Part shown: piece by piece, positions 17,377-25,970 of the stretch
Layout of the letters: every line of letters begins with the position of its first letter
Numbering within the stretch: the stretch's first letter is position 1
From: Rhizobium sp. S152
Lineage (GTDB): Bacteria; Pseudomonadota; Alphaproteobacteria; Rhizobiales; Rhizobiaceae
DNA: 64,000 bases
Assembly: GCF_030380735.1 (NCBI RefSeq)
Contig: NZ_JAUDRZ010000025.1
Coordinates: forward strand, 124,001 to 188,000
Direction: 5' to 3'
Translations under genes and position numbers: made by a program
The notes under the pieces: generated by a model
The model's input: the letters and a program-made list of their open reading frames with translations, nothing else
Told to the model about the DNA's origin: nothing
Database searches by the model: none

Positions 17377-17394
17377 CATTCCAATTATGGAATG
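17377..17394. promoter_or_regulatory. Palindromic operator between the TetR and monooxygenase genes
   Basis: Perfect 7-bp arms CATTCCA / TGGAATG around ATTA. TTGACA at 17359-17364 with AATTAT at 17383-17388 gives a plausible promoter toward the monooxygenase, with the palindrome covering its -10. A half-site (GTTCCA) follows. Confidence 0.7.
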
Positions 17395-17425
17395 ATGTTC
17401 CATAGCGCATGTACAAGGAAACTTC

Positions 17426-18604
17426 GTGACAAATCCCCATATTGCCATAATTGGAGCAGGGCTTGGCGGCCTAACGCTCGCTCGCGTGCTTCATGTTCAC
17501 AGCATCGGAGCTATAGTCTATGAGGCGGAAACGTCTCCGAGCGCGAGATCTCAAGGCGGGATGCTAGATATTCACGACTTCAACGGCCAGGTCGCGCTCA
17601 AAGACGCAGGGCTCTACGACGAGTTCCTTACGCTGGTCCATCAAGGCGGGCAGCAGACCCGCGTGCTGAACCGGGATGGCGGCGTATTGATGGATCTGCC
17701 CGACGATGGCACAGGGGGTCGGCCGGAAGTACAAAGGGGGGAACTGCGGCGAATCCTGCTTGACTCACTGCCGTCAGGCAGCGTGCGGTGGGGAAGCAAG
17801 CTGCTGGGCGCGGAGCCGCTCGGCGAGGGCCGCCATAAGCTGACATTCTCCGACGGTCATGAGGCGAAGGCGGATCTTCTTGTTGGTGCTGATGGCGCAT
17901 GGTCAAAAGTGCGGCCGTTGGTATCCCAAGCGGTGCCCCAATATGTTGGGACCATCTTCGTCGAGACGTGGCTGCTTGACGCCGACGCGCGCCACCCGGC
18001 AAGCGCAGAGGCGGTCGGCGGCGGTGGCATGTTCGCGCTTGCGCGCGGCAAAGGCATCATGGCGCACCGTGAACCCGATGGTGCTCTGCATGCCTATGTG
18101 GCTTTGAGCAGGTCGGAGGACCGGCTCCGGCTGGAGTTCGGTGATACGGAAATGACGAACGCCCGAGTCGCCGAGGAGTTCGCCGAATGGGCGCCTGCGT
18201 TAACCGCCCTTTTAAAAGACAGCGACATTGCTCCTGTAGCGCGCATTCTTCATCAACTCCCGGAAGACCATCGATGGGATCGCGTTCCAGGCGTGACGCT
18301 GCTCGGTGACGCAGCCCACCTGATGATCCCTTCCGGCGAAGGCGCAAACTTGGCAATGTTCGACGGTGCTGAACTTGGCAAGGCCATCGTTGCTAATGTC
18401 GGCGACTTGGAGCAGGCCCTTCAGTCCTATGAAGCCGCACTCTTTCCTCGCAGCGCACTTGCCGCGCGAGAGGCCTCTGAACTCGCGATGTCGATGTTTG
18501 GTGATGACACGCCGCGGTCGCTTTTGGAAATGTTCGGCGTGTCGGATCGGGACGTGGAAACGGGATCGGTGTCGAGTGACCAATCTCCGATTGCTCCGTC
18601 CTGA
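17426..18604 (+). CDS. TetX-like FAD-dependent monooxygenase
   Basis: A 392-residue class A flavoprotein monooxygenase: dinucleotide fold I-I-G-A-G-L-G-G-L near residue 10, Q-R-G-E-L-R-R-I-L, L-L-V-G-A-D-G-A-W-S-K-V-R-P, and L-L-G-D-A-A-H-L-M. The A-D-G-A-W-S-K-V-R-P block closely resembles tetracycline-destroying TetX enzymes, but many relatives act on other aromatic compounds, so tetracycline activity is only possible. Start is GTG after AAGGAAAC. Likely repressed by the divergent TetR protein. Confidence 0.85.
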   Translation: MTNPHIAIIGAGLGGLTLARVLHVHSIGAIVYEAETSPSARSQGGMLDIHDFNGQVALKDAGLYDEFLTLVHQGGQQTRVLNRDGGVLMDLPDDGTGGRPEVQRGELRRILLDSLPSGSVRWGSKLLGAEPLGEGRHKLTFSDGHEAKADLLVGADGAWSKVRPLVSQAVPQYVGTIFVETWLLDADARHPASAEAVGGGGMFALARGKGIMAHREPDGALHAYVALSRSEDRLRLEFGDTEMTNARVAEEFAEWAPALTALLKDSDIAPVARILHQLPEDHRWDRVPGVTLLGDAAHLMIPSGEGANLAMFDGAELGKAIVANVGDLEQALQSYEAALFPRSALAAREASELAMSMFGDDTPRSLLEMFGVSDRDVETGSVSSDQSPIAPS

Positions 18605-18911
18605 AAGACCAGCACCGCGAGGAGTCACCGGTCCCCCCAACCCTCGGCCCGACGGAGGCGAACTGCAGCGCACGTCATGCTGAGCAACAAAATCCCGTTA
18701 CGGGCACGATAAGGTAGAGCCACAGCCGACTTGGACGGGTGGCATTCGAAAGGCCGAGGGTCTTCTGCCAGTTAGCTTGCTTCGCAGCATCGGCACACGC
18801 ATAAAGCCCACCCTGAAGTCAACATCACCTGCATGGTGAAACCATCTTTGAGAGGACAAAGTGCCGGCGTAAGCGGCCACTACCTCATAGTAGACCGTAC
18901 GGCACATGGCA
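18605..18911. other. Gap without recognisable gene
   Basis: Between the monooxygenase and the BON gene. Frames here lack a recognisable domain and a ribosome site; I see no convincing signal. Confidence 0.5.
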
Positions 18912-19187
18912 TCATCTTGAAGAAACGACCAACATGCGGGACAGGACCCCGCAGGATGACGCAATAGAACGCGCAAGCTCAAGGGCTATCGCCTCCTCCT
19001 TGCGACTCGCAGCCGTCCCTTCAAGTATTACGTTCGACCCAAGCATCGAAACGCGCAAGTTCGAAAAGCGTACACGAGGATCTGCAGCGACGGCGGCTTC
19101 GATAGAGGCAACCATACTCGAACTGGAGCAGCCAGCCATCTGCACGTCAAAAGCTGAAGTGTAACTGTAAAACTGCAGGATCATCAT
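18912..19187 (-). CDS. BON-domain protein
   Basis: About 91 residues with one BON domain (I-E-A-A-V-A-A-D-P-R-V ... V-I-L-E-G-T-A-A-S), a fold often found in envelope stress proteins. There is no signal peptide with the start at 19187, which sits after GGAGG. A near-consensus EcfG-type promoter precedes it, so stress induction is likely. Confidence 0.7.
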   Translation of the reverse strand: MMILQFYSYTSAFDVQMAGCSSSSMVASIEAAVAADPRVRFSNLRVSMLGSNVILEGTAASRKEEAIALELARSIASSCGVLSRMLVVSSR

Positions 19188-19212
19188 GCTCCTCCGTGTT
19201 GCTGAATGGAGG

Positions 19213-19237
19213 AACGCCCGCATTCCGACATGGTTCA
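19213..19237 (-). promoter_or_regulatory. Near-consensus EcfG-type promoter for the BON gene
   Basis: On the minus strand TGAAC-N16-CGTT, one base from the GGAAC-N16/17-CGTT consensus, with the -10 about 25 bases before the start codon. Confidence 0.6.
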
Positions 19238-19275
19238 CATCTTGGCTCCGCCGCCCGATTAGGGTTCGCGTCTTT

Positions 19276-19449
19276 TCAACCTCTCCAGGTATTGAAGACG
19301 AGCAGGCCGAGCATTAAAACAAAGAAGGCTAAGCCGACGATCGACCAGATCGATACACCCTTTTTCTTCCCGGAATCAGGAGTTCGCCGGCCTTGATAGG
19401 GTGTCTGCTCGGGTCCCTGATCAAATTTCGGAGGCTCGGCCACGATCAT
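19276..19449 (-). CDS. Small single-pass membrane protein
   Basis: A 57-residue protein. A hydrophilic N-terminus with a K-K-K-G boundary leads into one transmembrane helix (about residues 33-53: S-I-W-S-I-V-G-L-A-F-F-V-L) and a short W-R-G tail. Its ATG overlaps the stop of the secreted protein upstream (ATGA), so the two are co-translated. Family not recognised. Confidence 0.65.
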   Translation of the reverse strand: MIVAEPPKFDQGPEQTPYQGRRTPDSGKKKGVSIWSIVGLAFFVLMLGLLVFNTWRG

Positions 19450-19790
19450 TGCGCCGTAAAGAAAGTGAGCAGGACCTTACCCTTTTCACCAAGGAGGCAG
19501 ACAAAGCGATCAGGCTTCCCGTTCTGTTGTTTACGCGAGATGTAGGCTTCGCCCAGTACGACTGTCTTAACTGGTACGTCTCCGACCTTGGTATCCGCCT
19601 TGCTGACAGCGAGGCTCTCCATGTCGAGCACAAGGTCTGTTATTTCTGGCGAGCGCTCCTGCAGTGCCAGTAGGCCAGTCGACTTGCAGGCATCAACTGC
19701 TGGATCCGCAGGCGCTTTGCTCTGCGCCTGAGCGCTCAATGCGATCATCACGAAACCAAAGGCACAGATTACTGGTCGTAACACTTTCAT
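19446..19790 (-). CDS. Secreted hypothetical protein
   Basis: A 114-residue protein with a signal peptide (residues 1-22, ending S-A-Q-A-Q) and a small periplasmic domain with two Cys residues (D-A-C-K-S and F-V-C-L-L-G). The ATG at 19790 follows GGAGGAAAT; the longer open frame upstream runs through the csbD gene on the same strand and is not used. Co-translated with the small membrane protein that follows. Role unknown. Confidence 0.7.
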   Translation of the reverse strand: MKVLRPVICAFGFVMIALSAQAQSKAPADPAVDACKSTGLLALQERSPEITDLVLDMESLAVSKADTKVGDVPVKTVVLGEAYISRKQQNGKPDRFVCLLGEKGKVLLTFFTAQ

Positions 19791-19800
19791 AATTTCCTCC

Positions 19801-19826
19801 GCAAAGAGCCCGCGACAAGCGCGGGC
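19801..19826 (-). terminator. Intrinsic terminator of the csbD-like gene
   Basis: Seven-bp stem GCCCGCG / CGCGGGC with loop CTTGT on the minus strand, followed by a T-rich stretch. Confidence 0.75.
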
Positions 19827-19848
19827 GGATGGTGACAGTCGCAGGATA

Positions 19849-20040
19849 TCAACCCCTATCGACGACCTTTTTGACGGCGTCTTTTGCCTCTCCTTTCGCC
19901 ACCTGAGCCTTGCCCTTCGCTTCTTGGAGGCTCCCTTTTGCCTGCTCCTCATGATTGTCGATCGCCTTGCCGGCTGCTTGGCGTGCCTTACCGGCCACTT
20001 CGTTGGTCTTTCCTTTGATTTTGTCTGCCGTGCTTCCCAT
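19849..20040 (-). CDS. CsbD-family stress protein
   Basis: A 63-residue, Lys/Ala/Gly/Glu-rich protein with the CsbD pattern (M-G-S-T-A-D-K-I-K-G-K, A-K-G-S-L-Q-E-A-K-G-K). CsbD proteins are small, mostly disordered and induced in general stress. A terminator follows. A second family member occurs at 55199. Confidence 0.85.
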   Translation of the reverse strand: MGSTADKIKGKTNEVAGKARQAAGKAIDNHEEQAKGSLQEAKGKAQVAKGEAKDAVKKVVDRG

Positions 20041-20181
20041 GGTCGGATCTCCTCGTTTCGGGTCCGGGAGAAAGACGCAGGGCAGTCGTTCGTTCCATCA
20101 CCTGCAGAGAATGTATGAGATCTCGCTCTGCAATCGCCGGATCTCCGGACCGACGTTTGGGAAAAGGTGTAAACCAAGCAA

Positions 20182-20391
20182 TCAGCTTGCCGAGTAAAGC
20201 AGTTCTCGGAGTTTCACGGCGTCGGTAACGCCGGCACGGAACCATTTCAGCAGTTCGCCTGCACTTTTACGCGCTTCCTCGGAATCAGTGGCGAGTTTTC
20301 GCTCCCGGCAAAAGTCGGTTACAATCCGATCAATCATCGTGATCTCGTCCGGACCAAGCGGCTGCTCCCGCTCCCAAATTGCTTGAAACAT
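20182..20391 (-). CDS. Small conserved rhizobial hypothetical protein
   Basis: 69 residues, helical (M-F-Q-A-I-W-E-R-E, then L-L-K-W-F-R-A-G-V-T-D). The Met at 20391 lies 5 bases after GGAGG, which decides the start over one four codons earlier. Function unknown. Confidence 0.6.
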   Translation of the reverse strand: MFQAIWEREQPLGPDEITMIDRIVTDFCRERKLATDSEEARKSAGELLKWFRAGVTDAVKLRELLYSAS

Positions 20392-20625
20392 CACATCCTC
20401 CACTCCCTGTCAGAGCATCCTACTACGAGAAGCGTTAATCGCATATTGCAGCCACTTGTGTTGCGAACAAGAGCAAGACAACGACGCGTGCCGACGGACG
20501 GCCTCTGACGGCGCATCAGCGAAGCCACCTTTGCGAACGCGCTTTACGCTCTCCGGGATGAGGGTATGATCGAGCAGCTCTACAAAAGCCGGCTGTAGTC
20601 TTAGGTATGAGCAGCAGGACTAAAA

Positions 20626-20901
20626 ATGAAGAACCCAGAGGAAGAGTTAGAAAGGGAGCTGGGCCGCAAGAAGCTTATGCTGCGGTTGCCGGCTTTGAGG
20701 GACCAGTTGCGGCAGGCTTCTGGCGATGAAATAGACGCGATTTTCGTAGCGTACGAGCGGGCTGTTTCACATCGAGATCGAATCAGTGGACAAAAGGGCG
20801 CACCTAAGCAGTGGGCAGCATATTATCAGGAGGTCTTCGAGGATCTGGAGGACAGGATCAAACAGCAGTTGACTGCGCGGCGGCGGCAGGACTTCACGTA
20901 A
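20626..20901 (+). CDS. Small helical hypothetical protein
   Basis: 91 residues, strongly charged and helical (E-E-E-L-E-R-E-L-G-R-K-K), with a Y-Y-Q-E-V-F-E-D-L-E-D segment. No family recognised; no clear promoter. Confidence 0.5.
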   Translation: MKNPEEELERELGRKKLMLRLPALRDQLRQASGDEIDAIFVAYERAVSHRDRISGQKGAPKQWAAYYQEVFEDLEDRIKQQLTARRRQDFT

Positions 20902-21089
20902 CGTTTGCAAGGGTAGGCCTTCGCGCACGTTGTCATTGAGGTTGCTCGGTGGTTCATCGCCCAGCTATCTTCAGCGCCGCAGCCGTAGGTGGGGAGTGTC
21001 CGTTGAGCTCCTCCGCACTGAAAAAGCGTGGAGCGTTTGATATTATCGCGCCGAAGCCTGCACAGCAGCTTCGTTTACAGTGAGCGGAC

Positions 21090-21287
21090 ATGCCAGGACA
21101 GAGATTTTCCGTCACAACCACCGATCCTAATGATGGGGCGTCCCAAGCGTTGGCCAGGCTTGCAAAGTCGCCAGCGAGACCATTTGACGCCGTATATGAG
21201 AGCGGAGCAACATTCCATGTCAAACTTGCGCCATACCAAGACCAATCCGGTTCAGAGGTCGAGCCGGATTTATGGGAAGAGCATTGA
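21090..21287 (+). CDS. Small hypothetical protein
   Basis: 65 residues (M-P-G-Q-R-F-S-V-T-T start, ending D-L-W-E-E-H), with balanced composition typical of a real small gene. Not recognised. Confidence 0.45.
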   Translation: MPGQRFSVTTTDPNDGASQALARLAKSPARPFDAVYESGATFHVKLAPYQDQSGSEVEPDLWEEH

Positions 21288-22098
21288 CCTCATTTCCCAC
21301 GGAGCGTGGTCGGCCTGTCGTCGGCTTTACCAATAGACGCTATAATCTGCGCATCGCCTCGTCGCGGTTAGGCAAAAGGGTTTACTTTGGGCGCGGCCCG
21401 TCGTCGTCTATAAGTCGTCCGCCACAGGAACTTTTTGAGATTCCGAGTGTTGTGCTCCCGCCGAGATGTCTCCCAAAGCTTCCTCGGCACGTGGGGGGTC
21501 GAGGGCACCTGTAACTCTCTCGGCTCTCCACACCCGCTGGTCGAACAGACCTTCCTCAGGGAGTAGTGGGTTCATCCGTAAGTTAGTTCCGTCGACGTCT
21601 CTTAACAATGACTTGCTACCGTGCCTTCTCCGGATAGAGACCCTATGCACTAAACCAGTCGCGCTGAAAGTCCTTGGGCATCTCCACGGACCCCGCACAG
21701 GCGTCGGCCTTAAACTTCAAGTTTACCATGGTGTAAAGATAAATCTCACAACACCGGAACTTCAATGTCGCGGTTGACGAGCGCGAAATTGTATCACGGC
21801 GGCGAAAGAACGGAAAAGCCGGGTTCTCCGATAAGCCACCGCAAAAATTCTCATGCGCGCGGTCACAGAGGCACGCTTGGACGTATCGAGCATTATTAGT
21901 GCGTGCTCTAAGAGCGCCGCTTCTTTGAAGGCCGAAAGTTCAACTTTATCTCTTCGACGTCCGACCGATAGCTCAAGATTGACGACCCGCTCCCTCTAAG
22001 GGTCAATCCGGCGTTTGCTTTAAGTTGCATTTTTTAAAAGCGGGAAATCCAAATGGCCGCCTTTTGCGTGTAGATTATTGTTATCATAGTTATCAACG
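21288..22098. other. Long gap, mostly non-coding
   Basis: About 800 bases. A minus-strand frame at 21408-21575 (55 residues, starting M-N-P-L-L-P-E-E-G) could be a small gene but I have no supporting match. The last 250 bases are AT-richer and lead into the XRE gene promoter region. Confidence 0.5.
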
Positions 22099-22368
22099 GT
22101 GGATGGACTGATGAAACCGGAGCACGGAAAGCACGAAGACTTCGACATTAACGGCTTATTAGGAAGAAGAATAAGGTCAGCGCGCAAATCACTTGGGCTG
22201 AGCCAGACGCACATTGCAAAAGCACTTGGAGTTTCTTTTCAACAAGTGGGAAAGTACGAGAGTGGTCAAAACACGATGTCCGTTTCGACATTTTTAACGA
22301 TCTGCAGGGCTCTTCATCTAAAGCCATCTATCTTGCTGGATGAATATCTCGGACGCGATCAGTGCTAG
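22099..22368 (+). CDS. XRE-family helix-turn-helix regulator
   Basis: 89 residues with a Cro/cI-type HTH (R-R-I-R-S-A-R-K-S-L-G-L-S-Q, I-A-K-A-L-G-V-S-F-Q-Q-V-G-K-Y-E-S-G). It shares the F-Q-Q-V-x-K-Y-E motif with the larger regulator at 58959, of a type common in rhizobia. It overlaps the broken LOV frame by 29 bases, suggesting that the two were once a light-linked operon. Confidence 0.8.
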   Translation: MDGLMKPEHGKHEDFDINGLLGRRIRSARKSLGLSQTHIAKALGVSFQQVGKYESGQNTMSVSTFLTICRALHLKPSILLDEYLGRDQC

Positions 22369-22600
22369 CCGCTTGCCGACCATGATTACGGACCCGCGAC
22401 TGCGCGACAATCCGATTGTATTCTCCAACAAAGCATTCGCTACACGAACCGGGTACTCCCGAAAAGAGACCCTTGGTCGGAACTGCCGCTTCCTTCAGGG
22501 TCCCGGCACATGCACGACGAACGTCAAAAGAGCGTTTGGTCTAGTTGAGGATCTCTATCTGTATCGGCGTTCTCGCGTCGATTGCCTGTCGAATCAGTGA
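22340..22600 (+). pseudogene. Truncated LOV (PAS) blue-light domain
   Basis: The first 50 residues are a clear LOV core (M-I-T-D-P-R-L-R-D-N-P-I-V, then G-R-N-C-R-F-L-Q-G-P with the photoactive Cys), closely matching the intact LOV kinase at 46865. After about residue 55 the frame loses similarity and soon stops; the rest of the domain is partly recognisable in another frame (I-S-I-C-I). The convergent GGDEF gene abuts it. Confidence 0.7.
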
Positions 22601-24514
22601 GGCGAATTCAACGATGCCGTGCTCCGCTGCGTCAGGGCCGTCCGGGTGCAGTCGCGACCAGCAGCCTTGGCGGCGTAGAGGCCGGCATCGGCGCTATTCA
22701 GCAGTTCTCGCGCAGAACCAGACGCCGTGCAGGCGATGCCCACGCTCACGGTGACAACACCTTTTTCGCTGAAGGTGTGTGGGATGGACAGTCCGCGGAC
22801 GCTGTTGCACGCCATCAGCGCTAACGACTGTGCTTCATCGAGGTCGACCGACGGCAGCAATATCGTGAACTCCTCGCCGCCGTACCGAGCAGCTACCGCG
22901 CCATATACCGGAGCGAATGTCTCCGCCAATCGGTCAGCAACCTGCCGCAGGCATTCGTCGCCCTCCAGATGGCCGTATCCATCGTTATATGCCTTGAAAC
23001 TATCAACGTCGATCATTAGCAGCGACAACCGGCGGCCGGGAATGAGAGCCTTTGCAAGCGCGTTGTCGAAAGCGCGCCGATTGGTCAATCCGGTGAGACT
23101 GTCCGTCGAAGCTAGCGTCGACAGTCTCTCATTAAGTTCACGGAGGCGTTCCTCGCGTTCACGGTGTGCGGTCACGTCGCTGAATACTATCAAGGAGCCG
23201 CCATCGCTCGTCTCCGTGGTTCGGGCCTGGACCGCACGGCTATCGGACAGCCGCAGCAATCGCTCGCCTTCCCTTAGAAGCACGTCGGCCGTCCGCTCGA
23301 CCACCTCCTCTAAATCGGTCTCCGGCATCGCCTGCTCGCCTCGCTCGAGCGATGCGCGAACGATGGTCCGCATACAGTTGCCTGGAACTAACGTCGGCGG
23401 TCGCAGGAAATAGCTTTTGGAAGCGCTTATTGTGAAAGAGAAGGACCCCTCGGGCGTTGAACATGGCGAGGCCGTCCTCCATGCTCTCGACCGCGTCGTT
23501 GAGCCGGATCCGGCTGGCCTGCAGTTCCTGTTCCAGCTTCTTTCGTTCCGTGATCTCACGGTTATGCGTTACGACACCAGTTAGGATGCCGTCGTCGTCC
23601 AACAGGGGCGCCTTTAGGGTAGATAGCCACGTTTCCGTTCCATCGTTGCGGAGGAAGCGTTGCTCGACGGTGACGGCCTCGCCCGTCGACAGCACCTCGA
23701 GTTCCGGCTTGCGGAAGATTTCGGCTGTCTCCTGACTATAGTAGTCGGCGTCCGTCTTGCCGATCAGATTTTCCGGATCTGTTCCCATAAGGGCCGCCGT
23801 CGCCGGGTTTGCGACCGTGAACCGCCCGTCCCTGTCTTTGGCGTTGAGACAATCTGGAAGGGCCTCGATTACCGCGCGAAAAATTTTGTTGCCCTGAGTG
23901 GCAGCTTGGCGCCTGATCTCCTGAACAATTGCGAGTCCGCAAAGAAGCGTGGCGCCGAAAAGCATCACAGCCATTGGGATTGTCGTCGTAGCCGTGAGCC
24001 GATACCAGTCGCTCGTTGGGAGGCGGATGTAAAACCCAAGAGTTCCGCTGAGCGCGGCAATGGTCGCCAATGCGACGGGCAGAAAGGCATCGTTCCGCGC
24101 GCCCGCGCTGCGAACCAGCAAGCCGCCGAGCACGGCTGCGAAAATCTGCGGACCCCCCGTCCAGACGCCCTCGCCTCCAAGGTAAATTCTGCGAGCAGTA
24201 GCCGCCGCAAGCGGTAGAACGGCACCCAACGGACCACCGAAGTAAGCAGCAATACCCAGGAGGCTGTAGCGAACGTCCAGCAGAACACCGGGGCTGAACT
24301 CGAACGGTATGGAGATGGTGCCAAGAACGCCTGCTGTCATGACCAAGCTAAAGATAAGCGTGCCCCACCGATCTCCGGCTCTGATGGCGTAGCGACGGTT
24401 CAGCGTCCACATCGAAGTGGCTATCGTGACAATCGCTAGATTGGGCAGGAGCTCGCGTATAAGCATCCGGGAACGTCTTCTCCATTTTTCGCTCAAAGGC
24501 TGTTCTATGAGCAA
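22594..24514 (-). pseudogene. 5TM-PAS-PAS-GGDEF diguanylate cyclase with one frameshift
   Basis: Two minus frames make one protein of about 640 residues. The first (24514-23240) has a LytS/YhcK-type five-helix membrane receptor and two PAS domains; the second (23559-22594) continues with a linker and a GGDEF domain carrying R-Y-G-G-E-E-F and D-S-L-T-G-L-T-N-R-R-A-F. The frames switch near 23390, where L-F-P-A-T-A-D-V should run into L-V-P-G-N. A single indel, real or from assembly, explains this. If intact it would make c-di-GMP in response to an unknown ligand. Confidence 0.8.
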
Positions 24515-25153
24515 ATGATGAAGAAGCCGAAAACGGGAGGAAGGACAGAGACCCTAGGAGGGTCAGGGATCGGGCTGGATGGAGGCAACCGGCGCCGGAG
24601 CAGCGCAGTTCTAACAGAAGCAGGGCCAATACTATGGGCTGCCGCAATGCGCGTAACATCTCCATCTCATTTGGATCGCAATTGAGGGTGCCGCTTTCTT
24701 CGCGGCTTCCGTGTCGCAGCCAGCTCCGTAGACGCGGCCGATCGGGGCTGGTCTAGGAAGCTAGCTTATCTTCGGCCGCTTTAGATGAGGCCGCATTGGG
24801 GAGGCGCAGTTTCGGATTTTGATAGGTCTTGAGGGCATGTCGAGCTCCTTTCTTGTTCAATGCTCGCCGGCGCATTTGCAATGGCAGGCCCCTGCAAGAT
24901 CCCCGATGATCCAAGGTTTTTTATTGCGACCCCACGTCAAATTTAATAGCGCCTCCGAAGAGAAAGCGTAAAATACCTTCAATCGGTTGATCGCGTGACA
25001 ACTATTGTTCGCGCTTGGTGCCCATCTTCGGCACTGCGAGATTATCAGTGCAGAACGCCGCCTAGCGCTCACAATTGCGATTGACCTCGTCCAGATAAGG
25101 CAGATCGCCTTTTGGCTGAAGAGGCCCGATCGTTGTTCGGAGATCCGCGCTGA
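24515..25153. other. Gap without recognisable gene
   Basis: About 640 bases between the cyclase and a small hypothetical gene. I see no domain, terminator or RNA that I can support. Confidence 0.5.
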
Positions 25154-25354
25154 ATGAGTGAGCGACAGTCATTATCCCAAGAGGAACGTCGAAAAAAGCT
25201 CGACGAAACCCATCAAGTCGCGCTTGCGATCATCGACGAGCAACGCAGAGCGCGAGACGCTAAAACCCTGCGACTTCGCCAATTGCGTTTGGCAATGGAG
25301 TCTGAAGTGGATAATCAGCCCGCCCGTGAGCGAGATCGGTTGACCAAAAAATGA
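25154..25354 (+). CDS. Small charged hypothetical protein
   Basis: 66 residues, helical, Arg/Glu/Lys-rich (S-Q-E-E-R-R-K-K-L-D-E-T). Small genes of this style are frequent in rhizobia. Not recognised. Confidence 0.5.
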   Translation: MSERQSLSQEERRKKLDETHQVALAIIDEQRRARDAKTLRLRQLRLAMESEVDNQPARERDRLTKK

Positions 25355-25401
25355 CCGCTTCACCCATCGATCATGCCGCTCACGGCTGAGCACTGCTGGC
25401 G

Positions 25402-25611
25402 GTGCGCATCCCTGAACTCCGTTCTATAGCGCACGGCCGACTAACCATTGAGGAGATGTGCGAAAGCTACACCCTGACTGTCCTCTCCCTGAACACACTG
25501 CAAACACTGGGCAGCGATGGCAAACAGATTCACGAGCATTCTCAGCTTGTTTCTGACATCGAAGAGGAAGTCAGATATTTCCTTGCTGACTTCGCCAAGG
25601 TGGCGGGCTGA
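25402..25611 (+). CDS. Small hypothetical protein
   Basis: 69 residues, GTG start, predicted helical (L-T-I-E-E-M-C-E-S-Y, then E-E-E-V-R-Y-F-L-A-D-F). A downstream ATG at 25456 is possible. Probably co-transcribed with the preceding small gene. Confidence 0.45.
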   Translation: MRIPELRSIAHGRLTIEEMCESYTLTVLSLNTLQTLGSDGKQIHEHSQLVSDIEEEVRYFLADFAKVAG

Positions 25612-25721
25612 GAAGAAACTACGCCTTGAATCTTGCCATGACCTTCGTGGTTTGGTGAACAGAAAGGCCAGCCGTCTCGAGGCTTGCAGATGAGTAAACC
25701 GCAGTGCCTGACCCTTTCGCT

Positions 25722-25949
25722 TTACTTCTTCGTCCGCTTGGGTGCAGACCCTCTCAAAGGCCGTTGTAGGTGCTCTTTCCCAACGGCCCCCTCGTGATGG
25801 TCTCCTTCAGCGGCATCGGCCTGCTGGTGGGTCGCATCGTGTTCAGCTTGCGCACGCCGCCAATGCTCGTCATGTGCTCCGTGCGGCCTGCCTTCGCTTT
25901 CCCATATTTCATGGGCCCGCTCGCGGATTTTATCCCTCTTGTCGTCCAT
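25722..25949 (-). CDS. DUF2934 protein
   Basis: 75 residues with the DUF2934 signature R-A-H-E-I-W-E-S-E-G-R-P-H-G ... H-W near the N-terminus and a basic tail. It lies 21 bases after treZ on the same strand, as the last gene of the SDR-treZ operon. One of four DUF2934 genes in the window. Confidence 0.8.
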   Translation of the reverse strand: MDDKRDKIRERAHEIWESEGRPHGAHDEHWRRAQAEHDATHQQADAAEGDHHEGAVGKEHLQRPLRGSAPKRTKK

Positions 25950-25970
25950 CGTTGTTTCCTTCCATTCTGC

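Noticed and set aside
20071..20096. EcfG-type promoter upstream of the csbD-like gene at 19849
   Set aside because: GGAAC is present, but CGTC lies 14 bases away and no CGTT is found at 16-17; spacing and -10 do not fit.
21408..21575. 55-codon minus-strand frame
   Set aside because: Composition is plausible, but there is no ribosome site or family match; left as gap content.
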